Shown here one piece after another: positions 17,519 to 29,837 of a DNA stretch of 64,000 nucleotides. How positions within the stretch are numbered: position 1 is the stretch's first letter; the number at the start of each line of letters is the position of its first letter. The position numbers and the translations under genes are program-made. Origin of the DNA: an uncultured Veillonellaceae bacterium (GTDB lineage Bacteria > Bacillota > Negativicutes > Veillonellales > Dialisteraceae); NCBI GenBank assembly GCA_927353735.1, contig CAKMIA010000006.1, positions 1 to 64,000 of the forward strand. Reading direction: 5' to 3'. Below the pieces are notes generated by a model. That model saw only the letters and a program-made list of their open reading frames with translations, did not search any database and was not told the origin of the DNA.

Positions 17519-20357
17519 GATGGTGCTCCATGAGATGACGGGTCCGCTCGATGACCGGCGCCAGATACTGTCCGGTGTAGGACCGGGCCGTCCGGCAGAT
17601 CTCCTCCGGCGTCCCCTCGGCGATGACCTCGCCGCCTTTGTCGCCGCCTTCCGGACCAAGATCGATGATGTAGTCCGCCACCTTGGCCACATCCAGATTG
17701 TGCTCGATCACCACGACCGTATTGCCCTGATTGACCAGCTTTTCCAGAATGATGAGCAGCTTCCGGATATCCTCGCTGTGCAGGCCGGTGGTCGGTTCAT
17801 CCAGAATATACAGCGTGCCGCCGGTGCTGCGCCGCATGAGCTCCGTGGCGAGCTTCACCCGCTGGGCCTCCCCGCCGGACATGGTCGTCGCCGGCTGCCC
17901 CAGATGGATATAGCCCAGCCCGACCTTCTGCAGCGTTTCCAGCTTGCGCAGGATCCGCGGGTGATTTTCAAAGAAGGGAATGGCTTCCTCCACGGTCATA
18001 TTGAGCACATCGGAAATATTTTTCCCTTTATAGGTGACCTCCAGCGTTTCCCGGTTATACCGCGCGCCGTGGCAGACCTCGCACGGCACATACACGTCGG
18101 ACAGAAACTGCATCTCAATCTTGATGATGCCGTCCCCGTGGCAGGTCTCGCACCGGCCGCCCTTCACATTGAAGCTGAAGCGTCCCGGCTTATAGCCCCG
18201 CATCTTCGCCTCTGAGGTCTGGCTGAACAGCTCGCGGATATCGTTGAATACGCCCGTATAGGTGGCCGGATTGGAACGGGGCGTGCGCCCGATGGGCTGC
18301 TGGTCAATATTGATGATCTTGTCGATGTATTCCGCCCCTTCGATGCTGTCGTATTTTCCGGTTCGGTAATAGGTGTGGTTTTTCATGTTCGACAGCCCGC
18401 GGAACAGGATGTCATTGATGAGCGTGGATTTCCCCGACCCAGATTCCCCGGTGACCACCGTAAAGGCGCCGAGGGGAATCTTCACATCGATATGCTTCAG
18501 ATTGTGTTCCGAGGCCCCCTTCACGGTGAGATAGAAGCCGTTCCCTTTGCGCCGTTCCTCCGGGAGCGGGATGTACATGGAGCCCTTCAGATACTGGCCA
18601 GTATAGGATTCCTCCACGGCTTCCACATCGGCCACCGTGCCCTGGGCGACCACGCGGCCCCCCTGCTCGCCGGCCCCGGGACCGATGTCCACGATCCAGT
18701 CCGCGGACCGGATGGTATCCTCGTCGTGTTCCACCACGATGAGCGTATTCCCCAGATCCCGCATGTTCTTGAGCGTGGCCAGCAGCTTGTCGTTATCCCG
18801 CTGATGGAGGCCGATGGACGGCTCATCCAGAATGTACAGCACGCCCACCAGACCGGAGCCGATCTGCGTGGCCAGCCGGATGCGCTGGGCCTCCCCGCCG
18901 GACAAAGAGGAAGCGTTCCGGGACAGGGTCAGATAGTCCAGCCCCACATCTGCCAGAAACTGGAGGCGGTTTTTCACCTCACGGAGGATCTGATCGGCGA
19001 TCTTCGCTTCCTTTTCCGTGAGCTCCACATGATTGAAAAAGTCGAGGAGCTTCGTCACCGGCATATCCGACACCTCCGCGATGTTCCGGCCGCCCACGCG
19101 GAAGGCCAGGCTTTCCGGCCGGAGCCGCGCCCCGTGGCAGACCGGACAGGGCGTCTCCACCAGATATTCCGCCAGCTCCTCTTTCATTTTATCGGTGAAG
19201 GCTTCCTCGTAGCGCCGCTTCACCATGGGCATGATGCCCTCGAAGACCCGGTTGTAGGTGTGTACCTCGCCCCTCATATTCTCATAGGTGAAGGTGACCG
19301 GCTCCCCGCCGCCGTTCCGGAAGATTTCCTTCTGTTTTTCCGTAAAATCGGCATAGCAGTTGTCCATGGACAGGCCGCACTGCGCCAGAAAACCACCGAG
19401 CTGCCGGTACAGCCAGCTGTCCCCGTTCACCGGGAACGGCTTGATCGCCCCCAGACGGAAGGACAGGTGCTCATCCGGAAGCACCCGATGGAAATCCACC
19501 TCCAGCGACGAGCCGAGGCCCATGCAGGCCGGACAGGCGCCGAAGGGGTTGTTGAAGGAAAAAATGCGGGGCTCTGCCTTCGGCAGGGATATGCCGCATT
19601 CCGGGCAGGCAAAATGGGTGCTGAAGGGAATGTCCTTTCCATCCACGATGGACGCCGTGAGCAGGCCGTCCCCCAGCTTCAGCGCCGTTTCCACCGAATC
19701 GGTGAGGCGCTTCACGATGCCTTCCCGCACCACAAGGCGGTCCACCACCACTTCGATGGTGTGTTTCTTGTTTTTCTCCAGCTCGATGGCATCCGACAGG
19801 GAATAGACCGTACCGTCAGCCCGAACGCGCACGTAGCCTTGTTTCCGCAGCTCCTCCAGCAGCTTCTTGTGCGTCCCCTTCTTGGCCACCGCCACCGGAC
19901 CGAGGATGAGAAGCTTTGTCCGCTCGGGCAGCTTCATCAGCTCATCTACGATCTGGTCCACGGACTGGCGCTGGATCGGACGGCCGCACTTCGGGCAGTA
20001 CGCCCGGCTGGCATGGGCATAGAGCATGCGCAGATAATCGTGGATCTCCGTCACGGTGCCTACCGTGGAGCGGGGATTGTGGCTCGTGGACTTCTGATCG
20101 ATGGAAATGGCCGGAGAGAGCCCTTCGATCTTGTCCACCTCCGGCTTGTTCATCTGTCCGAGGAACTGCCGCGCATAGGCAGACAGCGACTCTACATATT
20201 TCCGCTGTCCTTCCGCATAGATCGTATCGAAGGCGAGGGAGGATTTCCCCGACCCGGACAGACCACTGAATACAATGAGCTTATTTCTGGGAAGCGTGAG
20301 GCTGATATTTTTCAGATTGTTCTGCCTGGCTCCCTGTATGACAATGCCTTTTTCCAT
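17502..20357 (-). CDS. uvrA: excinuclease ABC subunit A
   Basis: UvrA is the damage-scanning ATPase of nucleotide excision repair, 951 residues. It has two ABC modules: the first Walker [20 protein letters not shown] near residue 30 and the second [13 protein letters not shown] near residue 635. Signature LSGGEAQR occurs once per half, and zinc modules are visible as CPECG/CPACMG and [17 protein letters not shown]. The start at 20357 has AAGGAAATCAGGA before it; an earlier in-frame ATG lacks a site. It follows uvrB by 22 bp and runs into uvrC. Confidence 0.97.
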   Translation of the reverse strand: MEKGIVIQGARQNNLKNISLTLPRNKLIVFSGLSGSGKSSLAFDTIYAEGQRKYVESLSAYARQFLGQMNKPEVDKIEGLSPAISIDQKSTSHNPRSTVGTVTEIHDYLRMLYAHASRAYCPKCGRPIQRQSVDQIVDELMKLPERTKLLILGPVAVAKKGTHKKLLEELRKQGYVRVRADGTVYSLSDAIELEKNKKHTIEVVVDRLVVREGIVKRLTDSVETALKLGDGLLTASIVDGKDIPFSTHFACPECGISLPKAEPRIFSFNNPFGACPACMGLGSSLEVDFHRVLPDEHLSFRLGAIKPFPVNGDSWLYRQLGGFLAQCGLSMDNCYADFTEKQKEIFRNGGGEPVTFTYENMRGEVHTYNRVFEGIMPMVKRRYEEAFTDKMKEELAEYLVETPCPVCHGARLRPESLAFRVGGRNIAEVSDMPVTKLLDFFNHVELTEKEAKIADQILREVKNRLQFLADVGLDYLTLSRNASSLSGGEAQRIRLATQIGSGLVGVLYILDEPSIGLHQRDNDKLLATLKNMRDLGNTLIVVEHDEDTIRSADWIVDIGPGAGEQGGRVVAQGTVADVEAVEESYTGQYLKGSMYIPLPEERRKGNGFYLTVKGASEHNLKHIDVKIPLGAFTVVTGESGSGKSTLINDILFRGLSNMKNHTYYRTGKYDSIEGAEYIDKIINIDQQPIGRTPRSNPATYTGVFNDIRELFSQTSEAKMRGYKPGRFSFNVKGGRCETCHGDGIIKIEMQFLSDVYVPCEVCHGARYNRETLEVTYKGKNISDVLNMTVEEAIPFFENHPRILRKLETLQKVGLGYIHLGQPATTMSGGEAQRVKLATELMRRSTGGTLYILDEPTTGLHSEDIRKLLIILEKLVNQGNTVVVIEHNLDVAKVADYIIDLGPEGGDKGGEVIAEGTPEEICRTARSYTGQYLAPVIERTRHLMEHHHDRSE

Positions 20358-20379
20358 TCCTGATTTCCTTATATCTGTT

Positions 20380-22488
<2,109 letters not shown>

Positions 22489-22528
22489 GGCCGCGCCCCC
22501 TCTCCTTCATGCTCTGTGGTCTCCCCGT

Positions 22529-22557
22529 ATTATACCATGGGAAACAGCCGTTCTGAA
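22529..22557 (-). promoter_or_regulatory. promoter of the uvrBAC operon
   Basis: TTCAGA (complement of 22552-22557) and TATAAT (complement of 22529-22534) are 17 bp apart. The leader before uvrB is about 35 nt. Confidence 0.65.
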
Positions 22558-22640
22558 TCCCGCCGCCCGTTTTTATCGAAATTTTTCCATATAAAATTCA
22601 AAACCAGACTCGCGAACGCACATCCCTTATGAAAAAAATT

Positions 22641-22666
22641 TTCTCATGAAGGTGTAGCCCCACATA
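22641..22666 (+). repeat. dispersed short repeat, copy A (3' side of the autotransporter)
   Basis: TCTCATGAAGGTG followed by TAGCCCCACATA matches the copy at 27938-27963 in about 22 of 25 positions and in the same orientation. Partial copies lie at 27754-27779 and 27844-27862. The 22558-22773 gap contains this repeat and no gene. Confidence 0.6.
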
Positions 22667-22773
22667 GAGAGACACGCACGACCGCTCCCAATGAAACGCC
22701 CTCTGCATGAGTCATTGCGTATGACCTCGCGAAGCAGGGCTGCCCCGCATCGCCCCGAAAAAAGAGCAAATGA

Positions 22774-22805
22774 AAAAAGGGTACGCTTTCGCGTATCCCT
22801 TTTTC
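22774..22805 (-). terminator. terminator of the autotransporter gene
   Basis: GGGATACGC and GCGTACCC pair around GAAA on the minus strand (AAAAAGGGTACGC / GCGTATCCCTTTTT on the plus strand), followed by a T run. It lies directly after the stop codon. Confidence 0.9.
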
Positions 22806-22816
22806 TTCTGTCCGTA

Positions 22817-25800
22817 TCAGAATGCGTAGCTCGCGTTCACGAACCAGGTCTTGTTCTTCGTGTCGTCGCCCTTCTGGTAGCCGTACCCTACGCCGAAGCT
22901 CCATACGTCTTTCGTCGCTTCCACGCCCAGGGACGCCAGCCAGCTGTTGTCGTCCATCACGTCGTAGTAGAGGCCGCTGCCGACGCCGCCCATGTCAAGG
23001 GTCATGTCCGTATCCGTATCGCCGAACGCCCAGATGTAGGACAGGTCCAGTTTCGGCGTGATCCGCCAGCCGCCGTTCGTCACGGTCTCGTTCCGGAAGC
23101 TCACGCCGATCGGGAGCAGCCACAGGTTCTGGTTGTCCGCGTCTGCGTTGAACGCTTTCGCTCCGTCATAGTACACGCTGTACCGAGCCGGGTTCACGCT
23201 CATGTAGCGCAGTCCCACGTACGGCACGAGCTGGTTCTGGCCGAAGACGTATTCTTTCTCGCCCCGCAGGCCGATGGTCCAGGCGTCCACGTCGCGGTCC
23301 GCGCTCAGGCTCTTCCCGTTCACGGTGCCGTCGATGTCGTTGTCGCTGGTCACGTAGCCCACGTCCGCCATGAGGTTCGTCCCGGCTTCTTCATCTTTCA
23401 GGCTGCCGTACAGGGTGAAGCCCCATGCGTCGTAGTCATTGCGGCTGATGAGGCCGTTGCCGTCCCCGGAGCCATAATGGAAGGCCACGCCGCTCTGGAA
23501 GTTGCCGTGCTTCGCGAAGTCCACGCCGACGATTGCGCCGTCGTAGTCCGTGCTGGAGTGGATGCCGCCGAAGGAGAAGCCCATGTTATCGGTCTCATAC
23601 TTGCGGTGGATGTACTTCGCCCAGATGCCGCCGTCGTTGTTCACCCAGCCGGCGTCCTGTACGTAGTCGTCCGTGAAGGAGAGACGCTGCATCACGTTGT
23701 CCGCCATGTCGCGGGCGATGGAGACCGTATTGCCGGTGACCGCCGCATCTTCGCCGATCATCGCTGCCCGGCCGTAAGCCGCGCCGGTCCCGTCCTTGCT
23801 CCAGTCACTGAAGAACTGCTTGCCGCCTTCCGTGAGACCTCTCGACGTATCCCAGTTCTTATCAAATGCATCATCGATGGTCGGCTGGAATACGGAGCTG
23901 AGCGCTTCGCCCATGGAGTTCGCCGCTTCTTCTTTCTGGGCCTCATCCATGCTGTTGATGGTGGTGTAAGTCACATCGTACTTGGTGTTATCCTCTCCGG
24001 AATCCCCTGTCGCCATGTAACCTGCGGTGCGGTCGTAAATCAGGCTGCTGTCCTTCCAGTAGGTACTCTCGGCATTCGCATTCGCCACGATTTTGTAGCT
24101 TGCGTTATCTTCCGCGGTAAGAGCGGTCACATCAAGTTTTGCAGAAGCATCTACGGATACGATACCATTGCTTGCATCAATGAGTGCCGCGCTGTCCGTA
24201 GTGAGACCTTCCACCTTCGTCACGCTGCCCGCCTGGAAGTTAATGGTATCGAAGTCATGAATCTTACTGGCGCTGGTGTAATTGTCGCCTTCTCCTGCCG
24301 TGCCAAGCATAGTGAGGGTATTATTGCCGATAAGGTTCAACGTGCTCGTGCCAGTCACACTATCATACAGCGTCTTATCACTGTAAGTCACCTTACTACC
24401 AGTGTTATAGGGGTCGAAGTCCTTCCCATCATCCTTCACTGTGTACTGGGTAGTCTTGCTGTAACCCTGCCCGGAAATTTCACCCGTGACAGAGGTACCG
24501 TTCAACGTTACGGTCGCATTTCCTACGGTAGAGGAAGTTCCGGATGCATCATAACCAATCGGCTTTTCAGAATTACCGTAAATATCTTCTACCTGTCCGG
24601 GAGTAGAGCCGTTCACTGCGCCGCCGGCGTAAACACTGCCGTCCACTTCGCCGCCGTTCAATGTAATGTTGCTTTCTCCAACGTGTGCGCCGCCTTTTTC
24701 TCCATAATTATCGATGCCGATACCACCACCCAGGATGTCCTTGGTAATAGTGCCTCCATTGATGGTCACATTGGCTTCATCGACACGAGCCTCACCGGTC
24801 ATACCCATGCCAAGGCCGCCCGCCGCGATGGATGTGTTAACCATGATGCCTTTCAGGTCCACCATGGCACCGCTCGCATTGACCCCAAGCACGCTCCACT
24901 GCGGATATTTATCTCCATCCGCATTTCCATTCTTCAGAGCGCCCATGAAGGCGTCCATGTTCAGGTTATCCACTGTCCCATCATTGACGGTGATGTTGCT
25001 GGTCTTCACGGAGGATACCGCATCGTTATACTCGTCATTGCCGCCGTTACGGAGAGAATTACCGATAGCCATGCCGCCGCCGAAGATGCCGTCCGTATTC
25101 CCGTAGTTGGTGATATTCACCGTACCCACGTTACTCTTGGCAAGCGTTTCCTCGGCCACCGCACGTTCCCCATCAGTACTTCCTTCCATGGAGAGTGCAA
25201 GGCCGCCGCCGAAAATACCTACAGTCGTCATGCCGCTATATGTGGTGATATTTACATCGTCGGTCATGTTGGCTTCCGCGCGGGCCAGATTATCGGTCAC
25301 CGCCGCGCCGCCGCCGAAGACAGCCGCCGCATACCCTTTATTCAGGATAATATCCGAGCCTGCGGTGTTGACCTGTGCTGTAGCACCATTCCCATCAGAA
25401 AGTGCTGCCAGCGCGCTGCCGTGGCCGACCGCCACGCCACCGCCGAAGATGCCCAGTGCTGCGCCGTGATTATCCAGTCCCGTCAAATCTGTGCTGGCAC
25501 CGGTTCCTTTATCACCGATCTGCTTTCCCAGATTGATAACATTACTGACCGCCTGACTGATTTTTTCCCATCCGCCTTCAGACACATCACTGCCATCGGT
25601 ATCCACAACGATGGTGGATTTCCCGGTGTTCGCCGTTGCGCTGGAAGCCTTATATGCCTGATTCGTAGAATTTCCGGACTCATCTTTCATCTGGTAGGTA
25701 TGAGACGCCACGGCCACACCGCCGCCGACCACGCCAATCGCCGTAGTCGAACCGGTGAGATTGATATTCGTATTGCCGGTCGTTGCCGTCGCCGTGCCGC

Positions 25801-27136
25801 CTTCAATCGACTGATTCACCGTGACATCTACCATCCCGGCTACCGTCGTATCACTTACACCTTCATTATTACCAATCTGTCCCGTTGTACCAAGGCCAAG
25901 CGCTTCCACAACGCCGGTCGCGTCCACAGACGCCGCCGCACCGCCGCCGATGAGACCGATGACCGTACTGTCTTCCACATCAATTCGGGTATTGCCCTGT
26001 ACTTCCGATGTTGCTTTACCGCCGATGGTCGTCACTGCCGCACCGCCGCCGGTCACGCCGATGGCGTTCATACCGGAACCTTTCATGGCGTCAAGGATAT
26101 TCGTTACCTGCGGAAGAAGATCAGGAATCGGTCCATTTGTCCCATCCTGTGCCTCTTTGCCATACGGAGCATCTTTCGGCCCGCCGGTAATGGAAATATA
26201 GCTGTCTCCTGTGACAACAGAAGCCGCATCACTTCCCGCGCCGACCGCCAGACCGCCGTTCATCCAGCCGATGACATTGGCATTCTTCTCAATTGCCGTA
26301 GCAACGGAACCGTCCAACACTGCCACGCTTCCTTTTTTCTCTGTATCGGAATCAACCCCAGTAGTGAGGTCAAATGCATTATCGATTCCGGCCTTAATAT
26401 TTCCCAATCCTATGGCTACACTGCTGCCCACACCTCCAATGACGGAGCCGCTTTTAATATCCACGGAAGAATCTCCATGGCGCAAAATTGTAGACAACGG
26501 CGTATTGGCTTCATTAGATTCAATAGTAGTAAGCCGATACGAATTTATCATGGCATTAAGGAATTTATACTCGTCGCTATTAGGATCATATCCTTTTAAA
26601 AATTCCTCATATTGTTCTAATAATTGCTTATCTCTTTCAAGATTTGGATTAGTATTTGTTAATCCCATATTTCCATTGATGACAACATCCCCGCCGATTG
26701 CGCCATAAAAACGGGTCTTATTTCCTTCTCCTTCATTAGAGCCAGCCAAAATTAACGAGGTATCCGCGTCATCGCCGGAAATCTCTACTCCTGTAGTCCC
26801 AACAAGAGTGATTTTCTGGTCAACAATATTTCCAATTCCTGTTAAAGTGCTCCCCAAATCAGAACCCAAGCCAAGCTGTTCCAAAATTGCTCCTGCATTG
26901 GGCAAAAGCGAGCCAATTACGTTTTTGGTACTTTCATCCATATAGGCATTTCCGCCGGTGACGCCATAGATATAGCCATAATCTGCCACATCCGCCTGGA
27001 CATTGCCGTTTTCATCGACTTCCGGCAACACTTTGTCCCAATGGAATTCATCAGCGTAGGATACCCCCCCTACTGACCCCAAGACAGCAGTTGCTGCCAG
27101 CGCGGCCATAACCTGCCGCTTCAAACTCTTTTTCAT
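22817..27136 (-). CDS. autotransporter adhesin-like outer-membrane protein
   Basis: This 1439-residue type Va autotransporter has a signal peptide (residues 1-28, ending SYADE), a long Gly/Ala/Asn-rich passenger and a C-terminal beta-barrel (from about residue 1165) that ends in aromatic NASYAF, the outer-membrane assembly signal. The passenger carries about seven repeats built around GI-x-GGG-x-A (for example IGVVGGGVAV, LGIFGGGVAV, VGIFGGGLAL) alternating with NIT/NIN strands, as expected for a beta-helix. No protease triad or other enzyme motif was seen, so an adhesive or surface role is inferred. A GGAGG site precedes the ATG. The N-terminal quarter is visibly more AT-rich than the rest. 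Confidence 0.93.
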   Translation of the reverse strand: MKKSLKRQVMAALAATAVLGSVGGVSYADEFHWDKVLPEVDENGNVQADVADYGYIYGVTGGNAYMDESTKNVIGSLLPNAGAILEQLGLGSDLGSTLTGIGNIVDQKITLVGTTGVEISGDDADTSLILAGSNEGEGNKTRFYGAIGGDVVINGNMGLTNTNPNLERDKQLLEQYEEFLKGYDPNSDEYKFLNAMINSYRLTTIESNEANTPLSTILRHGDSSVDIKSGSVIGGVGSSVAIGLGNIKAGIDNAFDLTTGVDSDTEKKGSVAVLDGSVATAIEKNANVIGWMNGGLAVGAGSDAASVVTGDSYISITGGPKDAPYGKEAQDGTNGPIPDLLPQVTNILDAMKGSGMNAIGVTGGGAAVTTIGGKATSEVQGNTRIDVEDSTVIGLIGGGAAASVDATGVVEALGLGTTGQIGNNEGVSDTTVAGMVDVTVNQSIEGGTATATTGNTNINLTGSTTAIGVVGGGVAVASHTYQMKDESGNSTNQAYKASSATANTGKSTIVVDTDGSDVSEGGWEKISQAVSNVINLGKQIGDKGTGASTDLTGLDNHGAALGIFGGGVAVGHGSALAALSDGNGATAQVNTAGSDIILNKGYAAAVFGGGAAVTDNLARAEANMTDDVNITTYSGMTTVGIFGGGLALSMEGSTDGERAVAEETLAKSNVGTVNITNYGNTDGIFGGGMAIGNSLRNGGNDEYNDAVSSVKTSNITVNDGTVDNLNMDAFMGALKNGNADGDKYPQWSVLGVNASGAMVDLKGIMVNTSIAAGGLGMGMTGEARVDEANVTINGGTITKDILGGGIGIDNYGEKGGAHVGESNITLNGGEVDGSVYAGGAVNGSTPGQVEDIYGNSEKPIGYDASGTSSTVGNATVTLNGTSVTGEISGQGYSKTTQYTVKDDGKDFDPYNTGSKVTYSDKTLYDSVTGTSTLNLIGNNTLTMLGTAGEGDNYTSASKIHDFDTINFQAGSVTKVEGLTTDSAALIDASNGIVSVDASAKLDVTALTAEDNASYKIVANANAESTYWKDSSLIYDRTAGYMATGDSGEDNTKYDVTYTTINSMDEAQKEEAANSMGEALSSVFQPTIDDAFDKNWDTSRGLTEGGKQFFSDWSKDGTGAAYGRAAMIGEDAAVTGNTVSIARDMADNVMQRLSFTDDYVQDAGWVNNDGGIWAKYIHRKYETDNMGFSFGGIHSSTDYDGAIVGVDFAKHGNFQSGVAFHYGSGDGNGLISRNDYDAWGFTLYGSLKDEEAGTNLMADVGYVTSDNDIDGTVNGKSLSADRDVDAWTIGLRGEKEYVFGQNQLVPYVGLRYMSVNPARYSVYYDGAKAFNADADNQNLWLLPIGVSFRNETVTNGGWRITPKLDLSYIWAFGDTDTDMTLDMGGVGSGLYYDVMDDNSWLASLGVEATKDVWSFGVGYGYQKGDDTKNKTWFVNASYAF

Positions 27137-27193
27137 ATATTTCCTCCTTCTTACATTGCCGTATCCGGCAAAAAATCACAGGAATCTGACTGT

Positions 27194-27223
27194 ATTATAC
27201 GCCGGCCCCGGCAGAATTGACAA
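27194..27223 (-). promoter_or_regulatory. promoter of the autotransporter gene
   Basis: TTGTCA (complement of 27218-27223) and TATAAT (complement of 27194-27199) are 18 bp apart, 58 bp upstream of the ATG. Confidence 0.7.
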
Positions 27224-27560
27224 TTCTTTCGATTTCCTTTTCCGTATTTCCGTTATTCTTTTCTCCGGGTGCGGCCTATAAATAAATTCAATATCCTCCA
27301 CCCCAACGAAAAAGATTTTTTGCCGCGCAGGCAGGGCATTGGCCGCTCCGAAGCTGTCGGGGCGGGACTCCATGGGAGAGGTCATAGATATCCGACCACA
27401 CTTGTGCGGACTCACATAGAGAGGCCGTATGTGCTTCTCATCTGCGACCGTTTCCATTTTTGGAATGAGATTCCATGGTCTGCGGCGTTCCCTACCATTT
27501 CCTCCAAAAAAGAATGGAAAGCCGCCAAAGGAAGAAAATGCCGCCCCGTCACTCCGGCCT

Positions 27561-27650
27561 GAAAATTTCGCCGGTCACTCCACTCCGGAGAGCTCGCTCC
27601 CTGCGGTCGCTCAAACAAGCGCTCCGGCTGACGCCACCGGCGAAATTTTC
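27561..27650. repeat. 90-bp element with 15-bp perfect terminal inverted repeats
   Basis: GAAAATTTCGCCGGT at 27561-27575 is exactly complementary to ACCGGCGAAATTTTC at 27636-27650. The interior has further short pairing (CCGGAG with CTCCGG). It lies in the 27224-28011 region, which has no credible gene. A MITE-like or REP-like element, or a very long hairpin in a transcript, are the options. Confidence 0.65.
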
Positions 27651-27713
27651 TCCCTTCGGGCACCGGCCTCCGTTCAAAGGGGCGGGGGAGCTGCACCAGT
27701 GCTTGTCTGTGTC

Positions 27714-27733
27714 GTGCATCCTTCGGGATGCAC
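27714..27733. repeat. 8-bp hairpin with TTCG loop
   Basis: GTGCATCC and GGATGCAC pair perfectly around TTCG, the very stable UUCG tetraloop if transcribed on the plus strand. No T run follows, so it is not a standard terminator. Confidence 0.6.
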
Positions 27734-27753
27734 ATCCCGCATGAGGACGTACG

Positions 27754-27779
27754 ATTTCATGCAGGAGCGGCCCCACATA
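27754..27779 (+). repeat. dispersed short repeat, copy C
   Basis: TTTCATGCAGGAGCGG plus CCCCACATA matches the repeat consensus with a few differences, in the same orientation as copies A and B. A shorter form (GGAGCGGGCCCACATA) follows at 27847-27862. Confidence 0.45.
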
Positions 27780-27937
27780 CGTTGGCTACCTTTGCTACAC
27801 AGGCGGTGCGAACGCAGACGAGTGGCTTACCACTATCGAAGCTTTCGGAGCGGGCCCACATAAAAAATATTTCCTTTTTGCTCATGCCCGGGGAAAATTT
27901 GAGCCGCCGCGCGGCGACTCCCTTGTGCTGACGTGCT

Positions 27938-27963
27938 CTCTCATGAAGGTGCGGACCCACATA
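27938..27963 (+). repeat. dispersed short repeat, copy B (5' side of the autotransporter)
   Basis: TCTCATGAAGGTG followed by CGGACCCACATA is nearly identical to copy A at 22641-22666. The two direct copies bracket the whole autotransporter gene. Confidence 0.6.
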
Positions 27964-28011
27964 TATTGAAAAAACTTTTTGCGCAGGCGGAGCGGCCCCC
28001 AAAATAGGCAC

Positions 28012-28054
28012 AAAAAAAATTCCTGCCTCTTTTTTCTGAGACAGGAATTTTTTT
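28012..28054 (-). terminator. terminator of the gatCAB operon
   Basis: A long stem (AAATTCCTGTCTC with GAGGCAGGAATTT on the minus strand) has T runs on both sides and may act in both directions. Confidence 0.9.
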
Positions 28055-28061
28055 CGGACCG

Positions 28062-28388
28062 TCAGCGGCGGCCCAGATATTTTTTCAAGAGATAGAGCAC
28101 GGCGGCGAGGCCTGCGATGACGAGGCCGCCCAGGAGGAAGAACCACGCCACGACGAGGATGAGCGCCACGGCGGCGGCCGCCGCGCCCCAGAAGAGAGCT
28201 TTCTTCCACCAGGGCATGGCGGACGGGGAGAAGACGTGCACATGGAAGCCGCCCATCTGCGCGCGGGGCTCTTCCCGGCGCTCTTCTTCGCCGGACTCGT
28301 TCAGCGTGAGGCCGCGGTATTCACGGACGTCTTCGCGGGACATGACCCGCGGCTCGTCCCGGCCGGGACCGTTGTTGTATCCGTCCAT
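28062..28388 (-). CDS. small membrane protein of unknown function
   Basis: The 108-residue product has an acidic/basic cytoplasmic N-terminal half (residues 1-60, many Glu and Arg) and two hydrophobic helices at about residues 63-83 and 85-102 separated by a Gly-rich turn, ending in a basic KKYLGRR tail. I recognise no named domain. The ATG is 1 nt after the gatB stop codon, so it is translated with gatB; the ribosome site is weak, consistent with coupling. It is the last gene before the operon terminator. Confidence 0.75.
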   Translation of the reverse strand: MDGYNNGPGRDEPRVMSREDVREYRGLTLNESGEEERREEPRAQMGGFHVHVFSPSAMPWWKKALFWGAAAAAVALILVVAWFFLLGGLVIAGLAAVLYLLKKYLGRR

Positions 28389-28389
28389 A

Positions 28390-29835
28390 TCACTGCTCGG
28401 AGAGCTTCTTCGTGAGGATGCCGTTCACGATCTGGGGATTGGCTTTGCCTTTCGTCTCTTTCATGATCTGGCCCATGAGGAAGCCCACGGCTTTTTTCTT
28501 GCCGGCTTTGAAATCGGCGACGGACTGGGGATTGGCCGCGATGATGCGGTCCGCCAGTTCTTCGAGAGCGCCGGTGTCGCTGATCTGGACGAGGCCTTTT
28601 TCTTTCACGATGGTTTCCGGCGTCTTGCCGCTGGTCCACATTTCGGAGAAGACCTGCTTGGCGATCTTGCCGGAGATGGTCCCCTTGGCGATCAGCTTCA
28701 GCAGATCGGCCATAGCCGCTGCCTGTACCGGCGCCGCCTTCATTTCCAGATTGTCCCGGGACAGGAGCTTCGCGAAATCGCCCATGAGCCAGTTCGCCGC
28801 TTCCTTCGGTTCTGCGCCGGCGGCCACCATGGCTTCAAAATAATCCGCCCGGTCCTTGTCGTTGGTGAGATAATCTGCATCATACGCCGCGAGGCCGTAG
28901 CTTTTCATGTAGCGCGCCTTCCGCGCATCCGGCAGCTCCGGCAGCGTCTTCCGGATCTCCTCGATATATTCATCGCTCACCGTAAACGGCACCAGATCCG
29001 GTTCCGGGAAGTAGCGGTAATCGTTGGCTTCTTCCTTCTTGCGCATGCTCTTGGTAACGCCTTCCTTTTCATCCCAGGTGCGCGTCTCCTGCACGACCGT
29101 GCCGCCGTCCTCCAGCAGCTGTGCCTGCCGCATGGCTTCGTATTCAATGGCTCTTTCCACGCCGCGGAAGGAGTTGATGTTCTTGATTTCCGTCTTGGTG
29201 CCCAGCTCCTTCTGTCCTACGGGACGGACTGACACATTGGCATCGCAGCGCAGGCTGCCTTCTTCCATCTTGCAGTCCGATACGCCGCAGTACTGAAGGA
29301 TGGCGCGCAGCTTTTCCATATAGGCCACCGCTTCCTTGGCGGAGCGGATATCCGGCTCGGATACGATCTCCAGCAGCGGCGTGCCCGTGCGGTTGTAATC
29401 CACCAGAGAATAATCGGAATCAGTGATGGACGTGCCGTGATGGACGAGCTTGCCCGCATCTTCTTCCATGTGCGCCCGGGTGATGCGCACCGTCGATTTC
29501 TTTCCGTCCACCTCGATATCCAGATGGCCGTGTTCGCAGATCGGCAGATCATACTGGGATGTCTGGAAATTCTTGGGCAGATCCGGATAATAATAGTTTT
29601 TCCGGTCAAATTTGCTGTACCGGGAGATCTCGCAGTTCAGCGCCAGTCCCGTGCGCACCGCAAATTCAAGGACCTTTTTATTCAGCACCGGCAGGACCCC
29701 CGGAAGGCCGAGGCATACCGGGCATACATTGGTATTCGGCTCTGCGCCGAAAGAGGTCTTGCAGCTGCAGAAAATCTTCGTGGCCGTGCGAAGTTCCGTA
29801 TGGACTTCCAGTCCGATGACGGCTTCATATTTCAT
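28390..29835 (-). CDS. gatB: aspartyl/glutamyl-tRNA(Asn/Gln) amidotransferase subunit B
   Basis: GatB binds the mischarged Glu-tRNA-Gln or Asp-tRNA-Asn and activates its side chain with ATP before amidation. The 481-residue protein starts [13 protein letters not shown], has the zinc-associated CSC/CPVCLG cysteines (SCKTSFG...[11 protein letters not shown]), the [16 protein letters not shown] cradle motif, and the C-terminal YqeY-like domain (residues ~330-480). It follows gatA by 2 bp. The complex acts in the cytosol and implies indirect synthesis of Gln- or Asn-tRNA. Confidence 0.97.
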   Translation of the reverse strand: MKYEAVIGLEVHTELRTATKIFCSCKTSFGAEPNTNVCPVCLGLPGVLPVLNKKVLEFAVRTGLALNCEISRYSKFDRKNYYYPDLPKNFQTSQYDLPICEHGHLDIEVDGKKSTVRITRAHMEEDAGKLVHHGTSITDSDYSLVDYNRTGTPLLEIVSEPDIRSAKEAVAYMEKLRAILQYCGVSDCKMEEGSLRCDANVSVRPVGQKELGTKTEIKNINSFRGVERAIEYEAMRQAQLLEDGGTVVQETRTWDEKEGVTKSMRKKEEANDYRYFPEPDLVPFTVSDEYIEEIRKTLPELPDARKARYMKSYGLAAYDADYLTNDKDRADYFEAMVAAGAEPKEAANWLMGDFAKLLSRDNLEMKAAPVQAAAMADLLKLIAKGTISGKIAKQVFSEMWTSGKTPETIVKEKGLVQISDTGALEELADRIIAANPQSVADFKAGKKKAVGFLMGQIMKETKGKANPQIVNGILTKKLSEQ

Positions 29836-29837
29836 AC

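Noticed and set aside
22691..26599. A 1302-residue open frame on the plus strand opposite the autotransporter
   Set aside because: It is an antisense shadow of a GC-rich, repetitive gene: no ribosome site, no domain, His/Val/Arg-biased nonsense composition.
27176..27457. A 93-residue minus-strand frame in the region upstream of the adhesin
   Set aside because: It overlaps the adhesin promoter, has no ribosome site and no recognisable domain.
27757..28209. A 150-residue minus-strand frame
   Set aside because: It runs through repeats and a terminator and overlaps the small membrane protein gene in another frame.
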